Assembly: GCA_030512295.1 (NCBI GenBank)
Contig: JAULSR010000002.1
Location: forward strand, 1,302,001-1,366,000
DNA from: Bombardia bombarda
Lineage: Eukaryota > Ascomycota > Sordariomycetes > Sordariales > Lasiosphaeriaceae
Reading direction: 5' to 3'
DNA: 64,000 bases
Every line of letters starts with the position of its first letter. Position 1 is the first letter of the stretch. Both the position numbers and the translations under genes were made by a program. Positions 1 through 10,532 of the stretch are shown piece after piece. The notes under the pieces are model-generated. The model searched no databases. It had not been told where the DNA came from and saw only the letters and a list, made by a program, of their open reading frames with translations.

Positions 1-341
1 CCCGCCTCAACCCAGCCAAAAACGTGCCCGACCGCGCCACCATCACCGCAACCCCCGCCGCGCCTGCCGGCATCCTGACGCGCCCCGAGCCGCCCTCGGG
101 CCTCGAGGTGCTCGAGACGGAAAACTTCCGGCTGCAGTGCTTCAACACCATGACGGGCACCAAGTTCCTGCTCTTCACCGACACGACGCAGACAAACGTC
201 GACGTGACCATGCGCCGCGTCTACGAGATGTACTCAGACTACGTCATGAAGAACCCGTTTTACCAGCTCGAGATGCCCATCCGCTGCGACATATTTGATC
301 GCAAGCTGTTGTCGCATATTAGGGAGATCAACAACAGGTGA
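1..341 (+). CDS. TRS23: TRAPP complex subunit Trs23/TRAPPC4 (synbindin family), 3' end only
   Basis: This is the C-terminal part of a core subunit shared by TRAPP complexes, which act as Rab/Ypt1 exchange factors and vesicle tethers at the Golgi. The reading frame is open from base 3 to a TGA at 339-341, so the gene begins outside the window. The visible 112 residues include the longin-type core: GTKFLLFTDTTQ, then VYEMYSDYVMKNPFYQLEMP and IRCDIFDRKL. The last two closely resemble the end of yeast Trs23 and animal TRAPPC4. An Ala/Pro-rich stretch precedes the core, which fits the loop insertions usual in fungal orthologues. No intron is visible in this part. It faces Rpn10 tail to tail. Family assignment is from remembered conserved motifs. 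Confidence 0.85.
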   Translation, partial: RLNPAKNVPDRATITATPAAPAGILTRPEPPSGLEVLETENFRLQCFNTMTGTKFLLFTDTTQTNVDVTMRRVYEMYSDYVMKNPFYQLEMPIRCDIFDRKLLSHIREINNR

Positions 342-747
342 TTTGTGATCTTTTAGATATGTTTTGCGGCGGGTGGGCAGTGAGTGAGTACGGGGGGAGG
401 GGGCCGAGATGGATGAGTGGATGGTTGGCTGGTTGGTTGGGGTGCATGTTTTCTTCATGAGTCGACTTTCATAGAGTTTCTTTTTTTATCAGGCGTTCGG
501 GCAGGTCGTTGGGCCTGAGGGGTTCATGAGAGAGACAAGACAGACATGTTACAGTCGGTCGGTTCTGTACCTTACTCATAGAGACGCTGATCCTTATACT
601 TCGGTTCTCATTTATTGCAAAGAAGCTAGTCTATTTTCAACAGCAGCCCCAGCCAGAGTACAGAAACACCCATTTCCGTCCGTACGGGAAGAAAGGGCAG
701 TCAATCAGTCAACCCAGCAAAGCTACCATCCCATTCCCCACCCAAAA
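342..747. other. Convergent intergenic region, TRS23 to RPN10
   Basis: This is the shared 3' flank of two converging genes. The plus strand has T-rich tracts around 480-490. No convincing reading frame or RNA gene is seen. Confidence 0.6.
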
Positions 748-1764
748 TTATGTCGTATCCATCTTGTCGTTATCATCCGACTTTCCGCCTTTGCTATCAC
801 CACCACGCCCACTACCACCCGGCTGTCCATCCTTGCCCAGCAACGGCTCCGACTCTCCCGCGCCCTCGCCCCCCTCCTCCTTAACACTCTCCAAGCTCGC
901 CTTGGTCGCCGCCTCGGCATCCTCGCGCGCCCGCTTCTCCTGCCGCGCCTTCTCCTCCTCCATGCTCATGCGCAGCGCCAGCGCGAGCTCGGGATCAACC
1001 GACGGATCAATACCGTACATGAAGTCTTCGCCGCCGCCGGCACCGGCGTCTGCACCAGCAGCACCTGACCCAGCGCCACCAAAAGAACCGCCACCGGCGC
1101 CCTCGCCGAGCAGGATGGCCGACGAGATGAGCTGGTCGCTGAGCAGGGCGCCGCTGGGCGGGATGGTGACGAGGTTGGAGCCCTCGCCGCTGCTGACCTC
1201 GCGGTTGAAGGCCTCGAGCTTGGTCGTGTTGTCCTCGTCGAGGTCGCCAAAGTGGACAAAGTCGACGCTTATCGTGTTCTTCTTCATCTTCTTGGCCAGC
1301 TTGATCAGGTCGCTCTCCACCTCCTCGATGGGCGAGCAGACAAAGACGATGATGCGCGCGCGCTGCGATTTGTTCTGGCGGTGCTTGAGCGCGAGCTGTT
1401 ACGATCACAACAACAGTTAGCTTCTCATGGTTTTCTCTCTATGGGAGAACAGTTAGGAAAGAATAAAACGTACACCTGCCACCTGGAGGCCCGTCGCCAG
1501 ATGAGCCGAGCCGCGAATCTTCTTCTTGGTCCGATGCAGGCCGTCGAGGATCTTGCCCTGGTCCGTCGTGAGGGTGACCAGCACCTCGGGGCCTTTGCCG
1601 CCCATGCTCATGAGCCCGACCGAGGACTCGGGGTTGCCTTGCACGACGTTCAGGAAGATGATGTTGACCGCGTCGGCCTGGGCGTCGAAGCGGGTTGGTG
1701 TGTAATCGCCGTTCCGACTGCTCTCGCTGTTGTCCACCACGATCATCACCGCCTCGAGAACCAT
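748..1764 (-). CDS. RPN10: 26S proteasome ubiquitin receptor Rpn10 (VWA + UIM)
   Basis: Rpn10 is a ubiquitin receptor that sits at the proteasome base-lid interface. Exon 1 starts at ATG 1764-1762 with MVLEAVMIVVDNSESSRNGD, the start of the N-terminal VWA domain. Exon 2 runs from 1395 to the TAA at 748-750. It carries the end of the VWA domain (LALKHRQNK-type, IIVFVCSPIEE) and a ubiquitin-interacting motif, DPELALALRMSMEEEKAR. It ends in a Gly/Ser/Asp-rich acidic tail. The best-looking donor (GTGTAC at 1475) combined with the only usable acceptor (AACAG ending at 1396) does not keep the frame. A phase-0 donor at 1482 (GTGGCA) does, giving about 309 residues but losing three residues usually present before LALKH. 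Identity is firm; the splice junction is not. Confidence 0.9.
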
Positions 1765-2397
1765 CTTGGCCGAGCTTGGTTCTGAGGTAATCGGGAAAAT
1801 GGTCTGCTAATTAGGATGTTTGGTGGGTTTTTGTAATTTGGCCGAGAGAGTTGGTATGTTGATTAGATGTTGGTAGGAACCCAAGTTGTTTGTGGTGCAA
1901 CAAGAGCTCCGACGACGTAGGTGCTACCTAAGGTGCGTAAGGCGGTTCAGCCTGGCGACCCGGAAGTGGGGACCCGGAAGTGGGGACCTGGACCTGGACC
2001 TGGACCTGGAGCTGATGCACGCTAGCAACAGGCCCCCGTCCCCAGCATTTCGTAGGTACCAAGGTACCTTTCCCACCTTCACCGACCAACCGCAACCAAA
2101 CACTCACACCAAGGAACTCGCTCATCCACCGCGACACCTGCCGAGGTACTGATCCTTTTCCTATATTGTATAAACCTTTGACTTGAGCAACGCTTTTATT
2201 TTACTCTCTTTTTTTTTTTTGGTCAATTCATACGTAAGTGTCTCACGATGTGCGTCTCTCATTTAACACTGTGTTCCTAACGTTGTTTATAGGGAAATAC
2301 CACATTATCTATCTGCCCTTCACCTACTGTACATACGTGTATAGCTAAGGTAGCTTGGCTGTTCATAGCTGTCTATCTACCTTCGTTAATTTACAAA
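1765..2397. promoter_or_regulatory. Divergent promoter region between RPN10 and the HAD hydrolase gene
   Basis: This 633-bp gap lies between two divergently transcribed genes and must hold both promoters. It includes a compound tandem repeat (1957-2014), a T-run near 2207-2220, and several short GGTACC/AGGTAC-type repeats. No proteasome-gene control element (PACE-like GGTGGCAAA) could be recognised. The assignment is by position only. Confidence 0.5.
1957..2014. repeat. Compound tandem repeat in divergent promoter
   Basis: Two perfect copies of a 14-mer (GACCCGGAAGTGGG) are followed directly by four copies of GACCTG and one variant copy (GAGCTG). Confidence 0.85.
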
Positions 2398-3927
2398 ATG
2401 AGGGGCGGTGCACGCGTTCTCAGCATCGCACACGGCTCGTCGCTATCGTTGACCCAGCTTTCCGGCTCTCGGCTGTTGAGCCGAGTGTGCACGACTCAGT
2501 CCAGCAGCAGTCCTCTATCACGAGGATTAGACCGCCGGCGACGCAAATCCCCAGGTTTCGGACTCGCTCGCCGCGAGTACAGCACCAAGAATGAGGAGAA
2601 GGCGGCGTTGAAGGAAGCGCCTTCGTTTGCCTTTGCTTTCGAGTGAGTGTGCCATGTCCCTCAACCTCTCTTCCCCAAAATAGCCAGCCACTCACTATGA
2701 ACTGACATGATGATTTTAGCATTGATGGTGTCTTGCTTCACGTCGCAAAGCCCATCCCTGGGGCTACCGAAGCGCTGCAATACCTAAACGAACACAACAT
2801 CCCTTTCATCCTCCTCACCAACGGCGGAGGCAAGCATGAGACGGAGCGGGTCAAGGATCTAAGCAGCAAGCTGGGTCTAAATCTGACCACAGACAACTTT
2901 GTCCAGTCGCACACGCCATTCCGCCAGCTTGTCGACGGCCCCGACGGCCTAAAAGACAAGACCATCCTAGTGACGGGTGCCGACGCAAACAAGTGCCGAA
3001 CCATAGCAGAAACGTCCGTTAACCCCCCTTTTTTGTCTTCCATATCCCCCCCCCCCCCCCTCCTTTTCAAGGTCAAACTAACCCACTCCCAGATACGGCT
3101 TCCGCAACGTCGTCACCCCAGCCGACATCCTCGTCTCCCACCCCTCCGTCTTCCCCTTCGACCCCCTCCTCGACTACGTCCACGCCGCCACCGCCCGCCC
3201 CCTGCCCGCTCCCATCTACACCCCCTCCTCCGCCGCCCCGCTCGCCGACTGCCTCAAGATCGACGCCATGTTCGTCTTCAACGACCCGCGCGACTGGGCC
3301 CTCGACATCCAGCTCGTCACCGACCTGCTCCTCTCGCGCGCCGGCTACCTCGGCACCTACTCCCCCAGGAACGGCGACGCCGCCCTGCCGTCCTGCGGCT
3401 GGCAGCAGGACGGCCAGCCGCCGCTCTACTTCAGCAACGCCGACCTGCTCTGGAGCACGGGCTACCACCTGCCCCGCTACGGCCAGGGCGCGTTCCAGGC
3501 GGCCGTCGCGGGCGTCTGGCGCCGCCTGACGGAGGGGCATGAGCTCCAGCGGCGCGTGATCGGCAAGCCGTACAGCGAGACGTATCGGTTTGCTGAGCGC
3601 GTGTTGACTGAGCATCGGCATGAGCTGTTGAGGAGGCAGGGGCATGTTGGGGATGGTGGCGGTGGGAGACACGTGCCGAGTACGCTCAAGTCGGTGTACA
3701 TGGTTGGGGATAATCCCGAGAGTGATATTGCGGGGGCGAATGGGTATGCGAGCGAGGTGGGTACGGCGTGGTCGTCGGTGCTGGTGCGGACGGGGGTGTG
3801 GAGTCCGGAGCGGGGTGGAGATGAGGTTCTGAAGGGGAGGTTTAAGCCGACGGCGGTGGTGGAGGATGTGCGCGAGGCGGTGAGGTGGGCGCTGGAGAGG
3901 GAGGGTTGGAGTGGGCCTTCGTTGTGA
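2398..3927 (+). CDS. Mitochondrial HAD-superfamily hydrolase (HDHD5/CECR5, yeast YKR070W type)
   Basis: This is a haloacid dehalogenase-superfamily, subfamily IIA protein; its physiological substrate is unknown. Three exons (2398-2642, 2720-3013, 3093-3927) join in frame to 457 residues. Motif I FDIDGVLL (Asp82, Asp84) is rebuilt exactly across intron 1 and is followed by ILLTNGGG (motif II). Motif III includes IGKPYSETY (Lys about 338), and motif IV is YMVGDNPESDIAGANGY (Asp about 386). The first 75 or so residues are rich in Arg and Ser and lack acidic residues, as expected for a mitochondrial presequence. Intron 2 has an unusual donor (GTCCGT) and a run of about 14 C. The ATG lies directly in a context ACAAAATGAG. 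A related-family role in phospholipid or nucleotide dephosphorylation cannot be excluded. Confidence 0.85.
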
Positions 3928-4410
3928 GGATGGTGAAGGGGGTTTTGCGGTTTGGCAATGTGTCTGCAGGTGAGTGATGTTGTAATACGATGAGACTCTG
4001 TTAAATATCTAGAAACATTATACAAATAGCCTGGCAACCACTATTTATATATCTCTTAATTCCAACATATGTAATACATGACGAGACCAATATACCGTGC
4101 CATCAAACTACTAACTAAGTCTCTATTTCATTTGACAATTTATCAACGAAATTGAATATGTTCATCTAAACGGTAAATAGGTATTCTTTCCGGTTTGCCC
4201 ATTTTATACAAACACCTCAAGCAACGGAGATAACTCACCCATGTGATGATAAAAAGTAAAAGAGGTTAGTTAGTTAGTGAAAGATGATGTCCTAAGATCT
4301 AAATAAAAAGATCATGATTGAAAACAAGGAATGAACAAATGAACGAACAAACAAATACATGTGGAAACAAAACAAAAAGTATGGAAATAGTCCGGAACAG
4401 CAAAAAGTTG
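3928..4410. other. Intergenic region downstream of HAD hydrolase
   Basis: AT-rich sequence with several AATAAA-like and TATA-like words. It is probably 3' UTR followed by spacer. No gene is seen. Confidence 0.55.
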
Positions 4411-4499
4411 GGTCTGGCCGGGGATTGAACCCGGGACCTCTCGCATATATGCTATAGGGTGAACCCTAAGCGAGAATCATACCGCTAGACCACCAGACC
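4411..4499 (-). tRNA. tRNA-Pro(AGG) with intron
   Basis: The acceptor stem is perfect: GGTCTGG at the 5' end (4499-4493) pairs with CCAGACC (4417-4411). The D-arm has the A-box-like GTCTAGCGGTAT. The anticodon stem is CTCGC/GCGAG, with anticodon AGG at 4467-4465. The T-arm has GGTTCAATCCC. An 18-nt intron follows position 37 and contains ACCCT, able to pair with the anticodon region AGGGT, as the tRNA splicing endonuclease requires. After removal about 71 nt remain. Confidence 0.95.
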
Positions 4500-5577
4500 G
4501 TCGAGTTGAATCGCGCTGTGACGCAATTGGTTGCTGTTCTGGCTCGGCAAGCAAGCCTATCACGATAGCACGCCATGAGACCGCAAGATTTAGGGATTCG
4601 CAGCATCAACGACACTTAGCTGATGTCATGAAGTTTAGCTTCCTTCAAGTAGCCATTTACCTAAGATGCAATAGCATGGCGACAGTCTGACTCCTATAAT
4701 ACAACCCTTTCACCTCAAGTGTTATTTGATCTCAAATGTTTGTTTCCCCTGTCATAAGTCCCCTCAGAACAGCACCGAGAGTTATCCGAGACGGGACCTC
4801 GAGAATATATTGTAAACATCATCAGACAGAGGTACCTGTGGACTTCCGCATCTAAAACTTCCATCCGCAAATATAGACTCGAATAAGAGGTAACCTTAGA
4901 GCATCCATATAAAATATTAGGCATCTTAACGTTGGTGGTATTCCCTCATCCGAACCAAACCAAGCCAGCTCACACGAGCACCCAGGTACAGGCTGGTTGT
5001 TACATGCTGACACGCTCTAAATATATCATCACAACAATATCTTCAATATCACCCATGACGCCCGCTTCGCTATGTTTTGCTCAACTCGCTCATTCATGCA
5101 CTTCACACACGCACATGTCTAATATAAGTAATCAAAACACACAAACATGATAACAACACCCTACACAAGGAGATGTTTAAGTAGCCATCCAGCCACACAA
5201 ACTTCGAAGCGCCGACGCAGGAGACGAGATATATGCAGATGCAGAAAGCAGCAAAACCACAAAAAAAACGAGAGAGAGATTTTGTAAAGATTCTGCAAGA
5301 CAGCTTTGAAGGACCAACACCACACTTTCTTCAGCCCCCCCCCCCCCTTATTTCCTTTGCCCATCAAACAGACAAGCAAGCAAGTAAGCAAACCAGTCTA
5401 CCCCGCCCACGCCCACGCCCTCCCCCCATGAAAATCAGAAAGCTCGCTCCATGACACACTCCATTCCAATGACGATAATAAAAAAAGCTAAATACAAAGG
5501 AAAACGTGAACCTAAGAAGTAAAAAGAAACCCCTCCAAAAGCCATGCTGCTTGGTGTGCTGCATCCCTTATAAAATG

Positions 5578-5613
<36 letters not shown>

Positions 5614-5746
5614 CCCCCAAAGTAAACCACCGACGAGTCACGATCCATGATCCATCTATCCACACTCCTTCCAATTCCACAAACTAGTTCTTGTATACTC
5701 CAGTATACTCCAGTGTAGTAATCTAACATCCCATACTCCCGCACCC
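4500..5746. other. Intergenic region between tRNA-Pro and MED12
   Basis: No gene is recognised. The stretch holds a C-run (about 5335-5347) and a (CTA)n microsatellite. The last part is probably the MED12 3' UTR. Confidence 0.55.
5578..5612. repeat. (CTA)n trinucleotide microsatellite
   Basis: About 11-12 perfect CTA units lie roughly 135 bp beyond the MED12 stop codon. Confidence 0.95.
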
Positions 5747-8700
5747 CTACTGGATCCTCCTAGCCTGAAACAGGCCCAAACTCAGCGCCGTATCATTCTC
5801 CCCCACATTCGGCGTCGGCTCGCTCAGCATCTCCCACCTTCTAAAATTAAACACCGTCAGCCTCTCCGGCCCCAGCCGATCGAGCCCCCACATGGCCGCC
5901 GGCGTGCCCAGCAGCTGCCCGATCGGCAGCCCCATCGCCCTGCCCGGCGGCACCTTGTCCCGCGTGCAGTGCATCAGCTTGTCGCTCAGCGCCGCCGCCT
6001 GAAAACTAAACAGATACCGCAGGCGCGCGTCCGAGGTCGAGTCTTTGACCGCGCGCACGCACATGGCCCGCAGGTCGTCGGCCAGATTGTCGACAAACAG
6101 ACAGGCGAGGTCGAAAATGCGGCCGCCCAGCGGGCCCGTGTCCGCCTCCGACCCGTGCAGCGCCTCGAGCTCCTGCATCAGGCCCGCGCACACGATCAGC
6201 GCCTTGGCGCGCACCTCGTTGCTGGGCTTGCTCGTGTCGAACGTCTGCGCGTGCAGGGTGATGAAGTTGAGCAGCAGCGGCAGCCAGTGGTTGAGCACTG
6301 GCGGCTTCGCGTCCGCGTGGTCGGGAGACGCCAAAATCTCCCAGAGCTCCGAGAACTTTTCCACCATGGCCGGGACGAGCTGCGGCTGGCGGCCCATGGA
6401 CCCGCCGCGGATGATGGCGTCCATGACGGACAATAGGTTCTCGGCCATCTGGAGGCTCTGGTCTAGGGTCCTGTCTGCAGGCGAAGGGTTTCTGATGGAA
6501 GGAAGAAGGTCGAGGAAGCGCGACTGTGCTCGACTCTTGAGGTGGTGCGTGATTTCCGGGCTCAAGCAAGACAGCATGCCTGTCCACGAGATGTTCTTAG
6601 CGTCGATGGCCTTTTCCATGGCATTGGCAAACATCTCCACGTGGGATTGCTGCCGATCGGCGGATTCCTGGCTGGTCTGATCGTTTGACGCCAAACCCAA
6701 CGAGAGCTTCACTTGGCAGAATGGCAGCGTGAACTCGTTGGTAAGCTCCAGAACCTGGTCAAACGTGACATGGGTCTGGTTGTCGGCACTTGGGATCAAG
6801 AGCTTGGTTGTCATATAATCGATCCAGCTGCCCACATGGGCATCTGGGCTCTTGACGGCCAACGCCCGCGCAACCCCAAGAGCATCTTTCAGCACAAGCA
6901 ACCTAACCAGCTCAAGAAGCCGACTCTGGGCAGCCGAGTCGTCCAGGGGCAAACCCTCGCTGTCGTTTTGCGTCCGAGCAAAAGAATACTCCGCCAAGGC
7001 GAGACGAATGAGGCCCAGCAGCTCTTTCGGATTTTCTCTGTGCGCTTGATCTTGGAGGATGCAGAAGCGGTAGCGTTCTTCGGGTGCCACTAGGCCATCT
7101 TGAGGTATTGGTGCCATGAATAGCTGGAGAACCTCTTGCATGTACCTCGTTCGATATGTAAGCTGCACCACCTGAGGGTGCACAGAACCAGGAGCAGGAG
7201 GTCGCGAGACAGCAGCGCCCCGTGCGCCAGATGTTTCTAACGTCGTCCCCAATATAGTGGACATGCTCAAACAACCCACGCAGACAAGCAGAGGGAATAT
7301 TCGCAAGATGGAGGGTCGGTTGTTGAGCGTGCGGAGGTAAAACAGCCACTTTTTGAGGAGCATATCAAAATGCTGCATGTCAAACATCCGTAATCGGCCA
7401 AGTAAGACGCTGTAAACCCGCTGCTTGTCGTTTGACTTGGCCCAATACATCTGCAGCCGTTGAGAAACCGTCTGAAATAGCCGGTCCATAGTATTCCGGT
7501 CAAGACTTGTGCCGCCAGTCAGGAGTTTCTCGATTTCCTCGTGGAGATCGCCATCGTCATCTTGGAGTCGGGCGACCATATTGTCTGAGACAGGCGAGCA
7601 GGCGTCCACAGGATTGTGACGATCCGCCAAATCAAGATCCCTTTTCAGCTGCGTAGCCAGTTCTTCCAACCCGGGTATCCTTGGCGCGAGACCAACAAGA
7701 GAAGCAAGCAGAGGTCGTGCTCCGATCCCTTGTTCTCGTACCGTAATCTGGAGCTGTTTGTGGAGATTGCTAAACAGATTCCTCGAAGCACCAAGAGCGG
7801 CCATAATAAACAAATGGCGGTTGACAGTGTCAGCAATCGCTGCAAGTATTTCGACGTTTGAGTATCTCGTCAATGAATTGAGGATGTCAGCAAGCATCGA
7901 AAAGTCCTCAGCTGCCTCCAGCACACTCCGGACAGCATTGAACATTGACGGTGATATCTCAGGCCCCCCGCGCACATCCTTATTCTTGCCCTTCCCCATG
8001 AGTCCGGCGTCAGGGGCGAGACTGGCTCGAAGCCAGCATCCGATTTCGGCCTTCAACGCCCGGCAGCCTGTGCTGATTCGCTGTGATAATCTGCCCATCG
8101 ATAACGGCTTTCGGTGCGATATAGGATTTGCTGGGTCAAGCGGCAGACCTAGGGTATGTTTCACGTAGTTTATGGCCACCTCCGCATCCCGTGCTTGGTC
8201 GTCCACACTGAACGAGGCACGACGAAGCATGCCCCCCTCAGACTCCTCTGCGATTCGTTAAGAGCATGTGGTGGAAGCTCGGCGAGGAGGCGAGTGCTCC
8301 CTGGCCCATCAGGCTCAATATCCCGAGTATTGGTGAGCCCGCCACGGGCCATGAGCCACTGACCATACTGAGGAACCGAGAATATGCCAGACCGAACAAG
8401 CTCACATACAAGGTGGTAAAGCGCGTCCCTGCGCCCTTGCTCGTCAAAGGTGTCCACATCTAGAAGCTCCAGAATAGTCGTGGTGACGTCCGCACCCAGA
8501 GCGCTCCATTGCCACAAAATCCGACTCGTGACGTAGATCTTTGCCATACCGGGCCGATATAGCGATGTGCACCATTCGAGCAGAGCTTTCACGAGAGCCG
8601 CCTTGTCTTTTGAAATACTCCAACACTGCGTAGGTAGCTCATCCGGCATTGGCGTCTGCAGTGTGCCGTCCAGCATCCTTACGAGAATGTGACGTGCCGC

Positions 8701-10532
8701 AGGCTGGGATCTGTTTGCAGAGGCAACGAGCTGATCGTTCCGATGGCCAATTGCTTGAAACAGTTTTTGGCGAGCTTCGTCCCCGGGCGGCAAACACGTT
8801 TTCAATATGTCTCGGTGCTTGGACCAAACACCAGGAGACACAAAGTTATCTGGACACTTGATAATTAGGGTGTTGAGAAAGAAAGCCAATTTCGAAATCA
8901 GGGGAAGGAATATATCCTTATCCGGGTGGTTGTGAATCTGTACCGTCATTAGGTCCATGTTTTGTCACAAAACGAGGCTATTCGAGCGTCACCTACCACA
9001 TGATGATGGCTGATGAGCGCAGTCACCAGTCTCCGGCCGTATTTCCTCAGCTTCAACAGGTCGTTCCAGTATATCTGCGTGATGAGCATCCACATTGGAA
9101 GTTTATTCTGCTGTGTGTTTTCGAGGCTGGACACCAGCCACTCCATATAATGCTCGCGGTCCAGTAAATATTCATCGTAAAAATGGGTCGCTAGCCGAAT
9201 TCTGACTGGGCATTAGACACAGAGCTCGCAAGGTCGGAAATGGCAAGACAGCACTTACGCATAGTTTACTTTAGTCTTCCAGTCATCCTCGGCAAAGCCA
9301 AAGACGATATTCTCCACAAACTGTTCGACGGACACGGTCCAGTCCCTGTACCACTTGAGTTCTCCCCCCATCACAATGGTAGTGGGCACAGCCTTTCTCT
9401 TGTATGCCCGTATCTCATTGGCGCCAACACATCTTGCCAGCCAGACGGCACGGTCTGTCGGCACGTTTTTGTTGAGACACTGGTCCAGCAACGCCTTGCC
9501 GCGAATGCCATGTGGAATCGTCCGACTGAGGCGACGAAGCGAAATGGCGGGGTTAGCAAGGTCCTTGAGCCAAATCTCCTTCTTGGTATCGGTGAGGGTG
9601 ACTCTCGGGGGCGGCTTGAAGGTTGATGGCGCCGTTATCCGACCGTTATATCTTCGTTGCCCCAGAACGCTCGTAAAGACAGTAGAAAGCGCAGAAATCA
9701 CGCCCCTTTGCTTGAGAGAAGTGAACAAACTAGTCTTGGCTGAAGATGTCTCCGTCTGCGGCATTGTGGGTTTATCGTAGTACCCCTGACGTACAGCACT
9801 CTCGGAGAACCGGTCTTCTAAGTGGTTGCCAGACCAGGGGGAGAAGTCGGCGTACTTAAATGGTGGTGCGCCAGACGGCGAAGCACCTGTACTCGTTGTC
9901 GATACGGCCAAGGCGGTTTTGCCCTGGTAGATGTCTTTGGGGGGCGAGTGAAAGCGCGGAGCGGCGGCCGGTATCTCGACAGTGTAGGGTTTTGGACGGC
10001 TATCTTTCCGCACCGGGGCTGGGGGTGTCTTGTGTCGAGGCACCTCCGAGACGAACCGTTGGCGGCGCCGTGGCATGGGCAGCGGGGCATCGTTGTCGGT
10101 GTCGTTGGTGTGCGCATGGGCTGAGAGATGTGGGCTCAGGTCGCCCAGCTCGGAAAGGTCGGTCGGCGGCATCATCCGCGACGGGGTGAAGGGCTTGGAC
10201 GAGTCGATGGCGTTCGGAGACTCGCTGATGCCTTGCTGGGTAATGGAATCGGGTGCATCGTGGGACAGCTCCAGCTTGAGGCGCGAGCCGCCTCGGCGCT
10301 GGGCAGCAGCATAGCGGCCCCCTTGTCCCTGTGTTGTGCTGCTGTCGGCGCCGGCGCCATCGGACGGAACAAAGTCGTGGAAGGTGGTCTCCTTTCGTAT
10401 GGGCGACGGCGGCAGATACTGCTGCTGGGAGAGGTTGCGCTGGTGGACGGCGGGCCGCTGAGACAGGATCGGGGCACTCAGCTTGCGCTGGGGCTGTCGC
10501 TGCTGGACGCCCAGTGGGGGCCGGGAGGTCAT
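5747..10532 (-). CDS. MED12: Mediator subunit 12 (Med12/Srb8), frame-broken in this sequence
   Basis: Med12 belongs to the Mediator CDK8 kinase module, activates the Cdk8-cyclin C pair and modulates RNA polymerase II transcription. The start at 10532 gives MTSRPPLGVQQRQPQRK, typical of fungal Srb8; the frame upstream has only a GTG. Exon 1 is 10532-9259, exon 2 is 9201-8997, and exon 3 starts at 8937. The conserved Med12 domain is seen in IWLKDLANPAISLRRLSRTI and GIRGKALLDQCL (exon 1), HFYDEYLLDREHYMEW (exon 2) and IHNHPDKDIFLP (exon 3). Exon 3 runs in one frame to about 8232 and continues in another to the TAG at 5747. The switch lies at a run of six G (plus-strand C6, 8232-8237). One extra G, or two fewer, would restore about 1,556 residues. 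The N-terminal 280 residues are Pro/Ser/Gln-rich and probably disordered. Confidence 0.92.
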
